A stretch of DNA of 63,341 nt from Pseudonocardia pini. Its GTDB lineage: Bacteria; Actinomycetota; Actinomycetes; Mycobacteriales; Pseudonocardiaceae. The translations under genes were made by a program, and so were the position numbers. The notes under the pieces were generated by a model that saw only the letters and a program-made list of their open reading frames with translations, did not search any database and was not told the origin of the DNA. This document shows positions 36,330-44,335 of the stretch, one piece after another (the first letter of the stretch is position 1; each line of letters opens with the position of its first letter). The stretch is taken from NCBI RefSeq assembly GCF_013870575.1, contig NZ_JACBXB010000002.1:1-63341 (forward strand). Direction: 5' to 3'.

Positions 36330-37303
36330 GTCACCACCTCCACGAGCCGTCGCCATGCCTTCTCCTTCAGCTTCGTGCCCGCGCCGAGAGCGAGCCGCTC
36401 GTCACGGTCCTTGGTGAAGTCGCCGCGCTCGCACGCCTCGGACTCGTTGTCGAGAAAGGCGCAGATCCGGCCGAAGGCGTCGTAGGCCGAGTTGCAGAAC
36501 CCGAGTTCGGCGGCGAGATATCGGCCAGGGTGCGATCCGGGCCGCTCAGGATTCGGCGGATCTTCCCACAAGTCGGTGAGCACTGGCGCGGACCACTCCA
36601 CTTTCCATTCGGTCTTCTTGAGCTGCCACCGCCTGCTCTCGGTCTCCTCGAGGAACCGGTCGACCATCGCCCCGACGCGGAGCAGGTCGAGCTTCTCCTG
36701 CATGTCCCCGGTGTGTGCGATCTCGTGAGAGGACCAGATCGCCGGCGGCGCGAGGACGGCGTTCGTGTTCACATTGACCACGAAGGCCCGAACCCGGACA
36801 GCTCCTTCGCCACCATGCCGGTTCTGGACGAGGAGCATCAGCATCTCGTCCTCATCCAGGCGGATCACCCGGTAGGCGAAGTAGGTGCGTGCCCGGTTCC
36901 GCCCGAACGACGCTGCCCCCAGGCGACCCGCATCGGCTCCGTATCGCTTGGCGAGACCGAGCACGGCGCCCGCCAGGTCCCGGTTCTCCGCGACTCGATA
37001 GGACGATGAGACGACGCTCATCACCGTCTCGGGTAAGGGCCTCACGAGGGCGCGATAGCCCGAGACGAGTGCGTGATCGTCGCCGCTGTCGGTGTAGACG
37101 GGGCGGGAGTCGACTTCCCAGTCGAGCTTTGCACGGGCGAGTGTCGATTCAACGGACGGCGCCGACCCCAGCAGGTCACCGACCCCAGCGCCGTTCGTCT
37201 CGCAGAACCGGAGGAAGGGCGGAAAGCTCGGTCGAGCCGGCCTCAACTCGTGGGCGGGAGCGAGATGGAATGCCCCACCCTTGCTGTCGCGGTAGTGCTG
37301 CAT
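36326..37303 (-). CDS. DUF932-like protein
   Basis: 325 residues. The central block, SSSYRVAENRDLAGAVLGLAK, then FAYRVI, MLLVQNRHGG, RVRAFVVNVNTNAVLAPP and SSHEIAHTGDMQEKL, follows the plan of DUF932 (phage/plasmid-like TIGR03299) proteins: NxHDG, then VxCxNT, then H with a helix. DUF932 proteins are common on phages, plasmids and islands; their biochemical role is not settled. The ATG at 37303 has a GGGGGAG ribosome binding site; the longer frame to 37402 lacks one and crosses a hairpin. It ends by overlapping the start of the unknown 494-residue gene. Confidence 0.5.
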   Translation of the reverse strand: MQHYRDSKGGAFHLAPAHELRPARPSFPPFLRFCETNGAGVGDLLGSAPSVESTLARAKLDWEVDSRPVYTDSGDDHALVSGYRALVRPLPETVMSVVSSSYRVAENRDLAGAVLGLAKRYGADAGRLGAASFGRNRARTYFAYRVIRLDEDEMLMLLVQNRHGGEGAVRVRAFVVNVNTNAVLAPPAIWSSHEIAHTGDMQEKLDLLRVGAMVDRFLEETESRRWQLKKTEWKVEWSAPVLTDLWEDPPNPERPGSHPGRYLAAELGFCNSAYDAFGRICAFLDNESEACERGDFTKDRDERLALGAGTKLKEKAWRRLVEVVT

Positions 37304-37353
37304 GGCGTGTCTCCCCCAAGACCTTGCTGAACGATCACTCGGGCAAGCGCGGC

Positions 37354-37390
37354 TTGCACAAGTTCCGGCGCTTCCGCCGAGGTTGTGCAA
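37354..37390 (-). promoter_or_regulatory. Two-part hairpin between the kinase and DUF932-like genes
   Basis: Outer arms ttgcacaa (37354-37361) and ttgtgcaa (37383-37390) enclose an inner cggcg-cttc-cgccg hairpin (37366-37379). It lies in the only non-coupled junction of this part of the operon and could act as an attenuator, a weak terminator or an RNA processing site, changing output between the type I/kinase genes and the PLD/SNF2 cassette. Confidence 0.5.
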
Positions 37391-37409
37391 CGTGGCGCGC
37401 ACCTCGCGC

Positions 37410-38951
37410 CTACCCCTCCGCGAACTTCTCGATCTGCCGCTCCAGGTTCTTGACGTGCGTCGACCCGGACCCGTAATGGTGTCGGAACTCCGATCGGAGT
37501 CCCTCGAGCTCCGCTCGCGCCTCCTCGGGCCGGCTGTCGGAGGCGAGCATCTGCGCGATGACGAACCGGCTTTCGAGAAGGGGCTCCGCGTTGTCGGGCT
37601 CCGTCGAGTCGACGTGCTGGAGGTAGAAGCGCAGCTGCGCCAGCGCCTTCAGCGGTTCACCGAGCTCGGCGTAGGCGTGACCTGCGTAGAAGGCGCACTG
37701 CACCGTACGAGGGTGGTCGTCGCCCAACCTCGCGCGGTAGGTCTCCTCGGCCATCGTCAAGTGCGCCGCCGCCGCGCGATACTCGCCGCGTAGGAACTGG
37801 ATCATTCCGAGCTGGAAACCGAGCTCCAGCGTGAAGTACGGCTCGGCGGCTGCTCTCGTCAGCCCGTCCTCGAGGGTCTCGACCGCGAGGTTCTGCTGGT
37901 CATCCGCCATCAGCGCGGCCGCACCGTTCTGGATCCGCACGAACTCTTCGTCAGTGAGGGGGTCTCCGTGGCCCGGTTCCGCCGGCCTCGGACGGGGTGC
38001 GAGGAGCGGGACGCGGAACGGCCGCGTCGGGTCCTGCACGTCATCGCCGCCCGCACTCACTCCCCCGACCAGAGGAGCCAGTCCCGCGTAGACCTGCTCC
38101 GCGGTCGGGCGCGCCTCCGCCTCCTTGTCGAGCATCCGGCTGAGGAGGCCGTCCAGGTCCTCGGGGAGGTCGTCCCGGGCCTTCGCGGCAGAGGGGACCG
38201 GAGACTGCAGGTGGTGGGCCCGCACCGGCGTGCCCGACGAGTCGAGGTACGGCGGGTCCCCGACGAGCAGTTCGTAGAGGAGGCACCCCAGCGAGTACAC
38301 GTCCGACGCCGCGGTGACGACGCGACCCAGGTGCTGCTCGGGCGACATGTAAACGGGCGTCCCGACGGTCCGGTCGACCTGGGTGAGGCGGGGCAGCGCG
38401 CTGGCTCCACGCAGAATGGCGATGCCGAAGTCCAGCACCTTGACCAGGCCGTTCTCGACGATCATCACGTTGGCTGGCTTGATGTCCCGGTGGACGACGT
38501 CGACGCGGTGCAGGTCGGTGAGCACCGCCGCGATCTGGGCCGCGATCGCCGTCGCCCAGGCGATGGTCGGCCTGGCGTCCACGTCGTAGGTGGTGCGATC
38601 GAGCACGGACTCCAAGGTGGAGCCACGGAGGAGCTGCATGACCAGCCAGATGCGGCCGTCGTCGGTGAGCCCGGTGTCGTAGACGGCGGGTGTGCCCGGG
38701 TGCTCGAGCTGCGCCGCCATGCGGACCTCACGCAGGAACCGTTGCCGATTGCTCGCCTGCGCCTCCTGAAGCTCGAGCAGTTCGGTGCTGCTGACGCCCG
38801 ACCCGATCGACGGCTGGCGGAGCATCTTGATGGCGACGGGTCTGCCGAGCCTCTCGTCGTAGCCCTGGTACACCTCGCTCATCCCACCGCGGCCGAGTAG
38901 GCCGTCGACGCGATAGAGATCTCCGAGCAGGCGCCCCGGATCAGCCGACAT
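37410..38951 (-). CDS. Cytoplasmic Ser/Thr protein kinase with TPR-like C-terminus
   Basis: 513 residues. The N-terminal kinase domain (about 10-275) is complete: P-loop GLLGRGGMSEVYQG, Lys in PVAIKMLRQ (about 40), VVHRDIKPANVMIV (about 154), VLDFGIAIL (about 173), GTPVYMSPEQ. The C-terminal half (about 320-510) contains helical repeats, including LELGFQLGMIQFLRGEYRAAAAHL and FYAGHAYAELGEPLKALAQL, a TPR-like scaffold for partner binding. There is no membrane segment, unlike most actinobacterial PknB-type kinases, so it acts in the cytosol. It overlaps the RhuM gene by 11 bp. Placed directly behind the type I genes, it probably phosphorylates operon partners; targets are unknown. Confidence 0.85.
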   Translation of the reverse strand: MSADPGRLLGDLYRVDGLLGRGGMSEVYQGYDERLGRPVAIKMLRQPSIGSGVSSTELLELQEAQASNRQRFLREVRMAAQLEHPGTPAVYDTGLTDDGRIWLVMQLLRGSTLESVLDRTTYDVDARPTIAWATAIAAQIAAVLTDLHRVDVVHRDIKPANVMIVENGLVKVLDFGIAILRGASALPRLTQVDRTVGTPVYMSPEQHLGRVVTAASDVYSLGCLLYELLVGDPPYLDSSGTPVRAHHLQSPVPSAAKARDDLPEDLDGLLSRMLDKEAEARPTAEQVYAGLAPLVGGVSAGGDDVQDPTRPFRVPLLAPRPRPAEPGHGDPLTDEEFVRIQNGAAALMADDQQNLAVETLEDGLTRAAAEPYFTLELGFQLGMIQFLRGEYRAAAAHLTMAEETYRARLGDDHPRTVQCAFYAGHAYAELGEPLKALAQLRFYLQHVDSTEPDNAEPLLESRFVIAQMLASDSRPEEARAELEGLRSEFRHHYGSGSTHVKNLERQIEKFAEG

Positions 38952-39969
38952 GATCCCCCTCGTCCGGGCGCTCGATGGCGGTCAGCTCCTGCAGGTCGTC
39001 CCACTCCTCGATCGCCGCACGCTCCGCTTCCTCTTCGCGGCGACGGCCGTCGAACACCTCGTAGCGCTCACCTGTGGTCTCGCGCATGCTGGCTGCGGAG
39101 ACGGAACCCGCTCCCGTGAGGACCTCCCGCTCGTCGAAGGTCAGGAACCTGTCCGTCTGCACCATCCAGTCGGCCATCACGGTGGTGAGACGGCGACGGG
39201 CCCGGTCTTCGGCGAAGTCCAGGAAGCGAGTGGTGAGGAGGTTGAGCTCGGACATCTCCCCCTGCAGGAGGTAGTTCTTCGCCGTGTCGATGTCCTTCTT
39301 CTGGACTCGCCGCCCGGCCCACGAGGTGAGCCCCAGGTTCATTACCGCCGGATCACACCGCATGACGATCAGCTCAGCAGCGGTGTGACCCGTCACCGCA
39401 TAGAGCAGCTTGTTCTGGATCGTCTTGAAGAAGGTCCGAGCGGCCTCGGCGTCCTTGTCATAGTCGGCGCTCGTCGCGGCGAAGATGTCTCTGACCTTGA
39501 GGTAGAACCGCCGCTCGGACGCCCGGATGTCCCGGATGCGTTCCAGCAGCTCGTCGAAGTAGTCCGTGCCACCCGGGTCCTTGAGCCTCCGGTCGTCGAT
39601 GGCGAAGCCCTTGACCAGGTACTCGCGCAGAACAGTCGTGGCCCACTGCCGAAACTGCACCGCTCGGGGCGTGGTAACCCGGTACCCGACGGCGAGGATC
39701 ATGTCGAGGCTGTAGACCTTCACCTCGCGCCTGACCTGACGGCTGCCCTCCTGGCGAACTATCAACGCAGAGTTGATAGTTGCCTGGGTCACTTCGCCGT
39801 CGTCGAGAACGCGGCTGACGATCTGCTGAATGTTCTGCACAGATGTCGCGTACAGCTCCGCCAGCTGAGCCTGCGTCAGCCACACGGTCCCCCCGACCGC
39901 CCGCAGCTGCACCAGGCTCTGCCCGTCGTCGCTCCGATAGACGACCAGCTCTCCCCCCGGCTCGGTCAT
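38941..39969 (-). CDS. RhuM-family protein of the type I restriction locus
   Basis: 342 residues of the virulence RhuM (PF13310) family. It has the family beginning LVVYRSDDGQSLVQLRAVGGTVWLTQAQLAELY, a KilA/Bro-like helix segment, VKVYSLDMILAVGYRV and RQWATTVLREYLVKGFAIDD. The C-terminal part contains FYLKVRDIFAATSADYD and RTFFKTIQNKLLYAVTGHTAAEL. Such genes are frequent neighbours of type I and BREX loci; the exact role is not established. Its start overlaps the hsdR stop by one base. Confidence 0.8.
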   Translation of the reverse strand: MTEPGGELVVYRSDDGQSLVQLRAVGGTVWLTQAQLAELYATSVQNIQQIVSRVLDDGEVTQATINSALIVRQEGSRQVRREVKVYSLDMILAVGYRVTTPRAVQFRQWATTVLREYLVKGFAIDDRRLKDPGGTDYFDELLERIRDIRASERRFYLKVRDIFAATSADYDKDAEAARTFFKTIQNKLLYAVTGHTAAELIVMRCDPAVMNLGLTSWAGRRVQKKDIDTAKNYLLQGEMSELNLLTTRFLDFAEDRARRRLTTVMADWMVQTDRFLTFDEREVLTGAGSVSAASMRETTGERYEVFDGRRREEEAERAAIEEWDDLQELTAIERPDEGDHVG

Positions 39970-42900
39970 CAGCCCCCTGTCTCCCGCCGCATCTGCTCCC
40001 GCAGGGCCGCCAGCGCCTCGTCCCGGATCGGGTTGTTGATGATCTGGTAGGCGCGCTTGCGCGCCGCTTCCTTGATCATGCCCCGGAAGTCACCGTTGTC
40101 GAAGTAGTGCTTCACGAACTCGGCGTTGCCTGTTGCGTTGTCGATGATGATCTCGTCGAGCTTGTCGTCGGCGACCTGGCCGAACCGGGCCTCGTCGTTC
40201 ATCAGCGCGATCTGCTGCATTTCCGCGTTTTCGACGAGGCTGATGACCTGCTGATACACCAGGACGGCGTCTTCGGTGCCCAGGCCGAGCCCGAAGCGGT
40301 CGTTGAGCTCGGAGATGACCTGGGACATCGGCACCAACTCGGGCTCGCGCCGCCCGCCGCCATCCGCCGCGTGGCCACGGACGGTCCGATCCCCCACGTC
40401 GGACAGCGACACGTCGTGCTGCCCGGTGAACTGGAGCCGGAAGTGCGTGAGGTCAGCGTCCCCGATGTCGACCTTCACCGGGGGGCGCCCGGGCAGGCGG
40501 ACCAGCAAGAGCTTACCGAACTGGTAGAGGCGTTCGAGGTCGCGATCTCCCCAGTCGACGATCTGGGCGAGCAGGCTGTAGGCGCGGACGTAGGACTCGA
40601 GCGCGCCGCGGAAGCCCTCCCGCTCGTCGTCGTCGAGCTCGGCGAAGCGGTCCAGGGCCGGCTGGAGCACCCCGTGCAGCCGCGCATGGAGCTTCTTATC
40701 CGCCGATGCGCTCAGCCGCCCCGGCCCTGCCTCGCCGAGGATGTCGACGAGCGTCTCCATCTCGGACGTCACGACGATCTCGTAGTCCATGACCTCCCGC
40801 TGTCTGGCGTAGAGGACGTTGGGGTCCGACGGCGGGGTCAGCGTCGTCTCGAACCAGTCCTTAAAGGACTCACGAATGGACTCAGCGTCGTTGACGAAGT
40901 CGAGGATCCGGACGTCGTCCTGGGACTTGAGCGGATGGGTGCGGTTGAGCCGGGACAGCGTCTGCACCGCGGCCACGCCGGTGAGCGCCTTGTCCACGTA
41001 CATCCCGCAGAGCAGCGGCTGGTCGAAGCCGGTCTGGTATTTGTCCGCGGCGACGAGCAGCCGGTACTCGTCCTGGTCGCGGGCGACGGCCTGCGGGTCG
41101 TCCGCCTTCGTGTAGGCGAACCGGTCCGGGAGCTGGCGCTCCGAGAAGCCATTGAGCTGGGCCTCGGTTCGCTCGACGCCTTGCTCGGTCAGACTGCCCG
41201 AGTAGGCGACGAGCACACCGAGCTTCTTCCCCGTATCGGCGAGGTGGGCCAGGATCGCCTGATAGAGGTCCAGGGCGTCCTGACGGCCGCGGGTCACCAC
41301 CATCGCCTTCGCCCGGCCGCCGAGCCGCCCCGCGTGGTTGTCCTCGAAGTCCTCGATGATCAGCTTGGCCTTCTGCGCCACCGACGTGGGGTGCTGCATC
41401 GCGTACTTGACGAACGCAGCCTTGGCCTTGCTCTCGTCGACCTCGGGATCGTTGATCGTCGCGTTCTGCTCGACGGCCGCGTTGCGCAGCCGCCACTTGG
41501 ACTCGTACGTCAGGTAGTTCGCCAGGACGTCGAGGATGTAGCCCTCGTCGATCGCCTGCCGCATCGAGTAGACGTGAAAGGGCTCGTACATCCCCTCGCT
41601 GTCGCCGTCAGGGCCGACAAGCTCGGGGTTCGTGCGACCGAACAGCTTGAGTGTCCCGGACTTCGGGGTGGCGGTGAACGCGAAGTACGACAGGTTGGGC
41701 TGCTTGCCCCGCACCCGCGTCCGGTAGGTCGCGTCGTCCTCCTCCTCGGGCTTGCGAACGGCGTTAGCGCCCAACGCCTCCTTGAGCCGGTTCGCGGCGT
41801 CCCCGCCCTGGGACGTGTGGGCCTCGTCGATGATGACCGCGTAGCGCCGCCCCTGAAGACCCATCTTCGCGATCTTGTCGAGGATGAACGGGTACTTCTG
41901 CAACGTGCTGACGATGATCTTCGAGGTCGAGTCGTCCAACGCCGCCGCCAGCTGCGTCGCATCCTCGTCAATCTTCTTGACGACGCCAGGCTCGTGGTCG
42001 AACTGGTAGATCGTGCGCTGGAGCTGCTGGTCGAGCGCCGTGCGGTCGGTGATGACCACGGTCTTGTGGAAGACGGGCTCGTTGGCCTTGTCGAACAGGT
42101 TCGACAGCCGATGAGCCAGCCAGGCGATGGTGTTGGACTTCCCGGAGCCCGCGGAGTGCTGGATCAGGTAGCTCTGGCCGGCGCCGTTGTGCTGCGCGTC
42201 CTTGACCATCTGCTGCACGGCGTGCCACTGGTGGAAGCGCGGGAAGATCCGGTTCGCGGTATGCGGGTTCGTTTTCACACCGCGCTTCTTCGGCGCCTCG
42301 ACGTGGACGAAGCGCTGCAGGATCTCCAGCCAATTGTCCCGCTGCCAGATCTGCTCCCACAGATACGAGACGGCGTACTCCCCCGGCTTCGCCGCCGGGT
42401 TTCCCGCGGCCCCGCTCTTGCCGGGCCCGGCGGTGCCGACGTTGAACGGGAGGAAACGGGTGTCCGCGCGTTCCAGACGGGTCGCCACGTAGGCCCGGTC
42501 GGGGTCCACGGCGAAGTGGACCACAGCCCGCTTCGCGAAGATCAGCTCGTTCGGGTCGCGGCGACGGTACTGCGCGATCGCCTCGTCCGTCCCCTGCCCC
42601 GTGTTGGGGTTCTTCAGCTCGATCGTCGCGACGGGCAGCCCATTGACCAGCAACACCATGTCAATCGACTCGCCGGTGCGTGCGCTGAACCGCACCTGCC
42701 GGGCGACGGTCAGGAAGTTCTGGCTGTAGTCGTGGAGCGCGTCCGCGGCGAGCGTGTGGCCTGGGCGGAAGTAGGCGAGGTCAAATGCCACCCCCCGGTC
42801 CTTCACCCCCTGCCGCAGCACATCCAGCACACCCCGCTCGTCGATCTCCGCCGCGAGCCGCTTGGTGAACTGCTGCTGGGCGCTGTTCTGGTCCCCGCCG

Positions 42901-43079
42901 TACAGCTCGATCAGCTTGTCCCACTTGGCCTGCTGGGTGCGGCCGATAAAGACAAGCAAGTCGGACGAGTCGAGGCCGCGGTCGGGGCGGTACTGGCCGG
43001 AAGACGGAGCCCAACCACGGGCGAGCAATTCCCCCTCGGCAGCACCCTCGAACGCCTCCTCGCTGTGCGCCCGGCTCAT
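39969..43079 (-). CDS. hsdR: Type I restriction enzyme, endonuclease/translocase subunit HsdR
   Basis: 1036 residues. N-terminal nuclease domain: IDMVLLVNGLPVATIELKNP gives the D-x(n)-E-L-K motif (about 153). The motor follows with Walker A LIQHSAGSGKSNTIAWL (about 308), RYAVIIDEAHTSQGG (about 417), FAFTATPKSGTL and LVAADKYQTGFDQP. The C-terminal helical region contacts the methyltransferase. In the R2M2S complex it pumps DNA and cuts far from unmethylated sites. Length and motif order are normal and no damage is seen. It overlaps hsdS by four bases. Confidence 0.93.
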   Translation of the reverse strand: MSRAHSEEAFEGAAEGELLARGWAPSSGQYRPDRGLDSSDLLVFIGRTQQAKWDKLIELYGGDQNSAQQQFTKRLAAEIDERGVLDVLRQGVKDRGVAFDLAYFRPGHTLAADALHDYSQNFLTVARQVRFSARTGESIDMVLLVNGLPVATIELKNPNTGQGTDEAIAQYRRRDPNELIFAKRAVVHFAVDPDRAYVATRLERADTRFLPFNVGTAGPGKSGAAGNPAAKPGEYAVSYLWEQIWQRDNWLEILQRFVHVEAPKKRGVKTNPHTANRIFPRFHQWHAVQQMVKDAQHNGAGQSYLIQHSAGSGKSNTIAWLAHRLSNLFDKANEPVFHKTVVITDRTALDQQLQRTIYQFDHEPGVVKKIDEDATQLAAALDDSTSKIIVSTLQKYPFILDKIAKMGLQGRRYAVIIDEAHTSQGGDAANRLKEALGANAVRKPEEEDDATYRTRVRGKQPNLSYFAFTATPKSGTLKLFGRTNPELVGPDGDSEGMYEPFHVYSMRQAIDEGYILDVLANYLTYESKWRLRNAAVEQNATINDPEVDESKAKAAFVKYAMQHPTSVAQKAKLIIEDFEDNHAGRLGGRAKAMVVTRGRQDALDLYQAILAHLADTGKKLGVLVAYSGSLTEQGVERTEAQLNGFSERQLPDRFAYTKADDPQAVARDQDEYRLLVAADKYQTGFDQPLLCGMYVDKALTGVAAVQTLSRLNRTHPLKSQDDVRILDFVNDAESIRESFKDWFETTLTPPSDPNVLYARQREVMDYEIVVTSEMETLVDILGEAGPGRLSASADKKLHARLHGVLQPALDRFAELDDDEREGFRGALESYVRAYSLLAQIVDWGDRDLERLYQFGKLLLVRLPGRPPVKVDIGDADLTHFRLQFTGQHDVSLSDVGDRTVRGHAADGGGRREPELVPMSQVISELNDRFGLGLGTEDAVLVYQQVISLVENAEMQQIALMNDEARFGQVADDKLDEIIIDNATGNAEFVKHYFDNGDFRGMIKEAARKRAYQIINNPIRDEALAALREQMRRETGG

Positions 43080-44335
43080 GCCTCCACACCCCTCGCTGTA
43101 CTGACGTCGATCTGACCGGTTACGGCGGCGGTGATCAGAGCGCGCCGACGCTCAGCAAGCAGAAGCTGCTGCCGCTCCAACGCAGCGCTCAGCGTCGCAA
43201 ATTCTTCATCGATTTCTTGCAACTCCCGTACCGCAGCACTCTGCTCATCCACGCTTCGTGGCCATGCAATGGTGAAGTTGCCCAAGTCTTCCATCCCTAA
43301 GGTAGGTTGAGCACTGTCACTAGCAGTAGCCATCGCGGCCTGATCCGCAAACATCCCGGTCGACATCCACGCACTTAAGAGGGCTGGAGCCACATCTTTC
43401 GCCACACGAAGAATCGCAAGTGGACGATTCACATTTGCGCCAATGAGTTCTGCAGATGCGACAATCGACCTACCCAATGTGCCCACGACGCTAACGAGTA
43501 CATCGTCGACCTGTATCACCGTACGAGGATACTGCTGGGACAGCGCTTCAGGGATACGACGGAGTTCTGAAACTCTCCCACTGAGACTTGCGAGGTCGCC
43601 GATTCGGATCAAGGGGACGCCTTCGTCCACAAACTGCGGGACAAGTACGCCATACCGCGGCTTCGAGCGCAGTAGATACTTAATGCGCGTGACCGAGCGC
43701 TGCTTCTCATAAAGACCTTCGACCGCTCGGCGGCGCCGCGCCGCACCAGCCTTCAATTGTCTACTACGAAGATCCAGCAGTGAGTCGACTCGCCGCGTCT
43801 CAACATCCAGGAAAGCTGCGACACGGCGTTGCTCTACGAGCGACGGCAGAAGAATTAAGGCGGATGCCAGTCGGTCCCGGTTGAGCTCGATCTGGTTCGT
43901 AGCTCCGACCACAAGCGATGAGAGCGCATATTCGTTGAACGCGGACGAAGCGAGCCAGTAGTACTGGAAGCGTGAATCCAACACCGCCTGGTTCGAGCGG
44001 GAGATCGTGACATGACCATCCGCCACACACGGTCGACTATCAGGCCCCTTCTCGAAGTATCCAACCCTTCCCAAGGTTCCCGTACCCGTTGAATTGATTA
44101 GACTATCACCGTCTATTAGGAGCCCTTGGAGATCGACACCTTTGCCATCAGGACTATGAAAGCGGGTTCGCGACCAGTCCAGACCGCTATCCTGATTCGC
44201 CGCCTGCCCGATGACTCGGACCGCGCCTTCGTCGATGTAGTTCGGCGCGACACCCCGATTCAGGAACGTCGTCACATACTTGAGAGGGATCCATCTCCAC
44301 CCTTCGGGTGGCGCAACTCCGAGAATGCCACTCAC
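43076..44335 (-). CDS. hsdS: Type I restriction enzyme, specificity subunit HsdS
   Basis: 419 residues. Two variable target-recognition regions, each followed by a conserved helix. The central repeat reads LPSLVEQRRVAAFLDVETRR then SLLDLRSRQL; the C-terminal one is AWPRSVDEQSAAVREL and ALERQQLLLAERRRAL. It sets the bipartite DNA sequence recognised by HsdM and HsdR. Base composition is visibly less GC-rich and less codon-biased than the flanking genes, as expected for specificity genes exchanged by recombination. A GTG at 44335 overlaps the hsdM stop (GTGA). Confidence 0.9.
   Translation of the reverse strand: MSGILGVAPPEGWRWIPLKYVTTFLNRGVAPNYIDEGAVRVIGQAANQDSGLDWSRTRFHSPDGKGVDLQGLLIDGDSLINSTGTGTLGRVGYFEKGPDSRPCVADGHVTISRSNQAVLDSRFQYYWLASSAFNEYALSSLVVGATNQIELNRDRLASALILLPSLVEQRRVAAFLDVETRRVDSLLDLRSRQLKAGAARRRRAVEGLYEKQRSVTRIKYLLRSKPRYGVLVPQFVDEGVPLIRIGDLASLSGRVSELRRIPEALSQQYPRTVIQVDDVLVSVVGTLGRSIVASAELIGANVNRPLAILRVAKDVAPALLSAWMSTGMFADQAAMATASDSAQPTLGMEDLGNFTIAWPRSVDEQSAAVRELQEIDEEFATLSAALERQQLLLAERRRALITAAVTGQIDVSTARGVEA

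Noticed and set aside
26738-37303. DISARM system
   Set aside because: SNF2 and PLD proteins are present, but no DrmA-like helicase and no DUF1998 (DrmB) protein with its Cys set is found.
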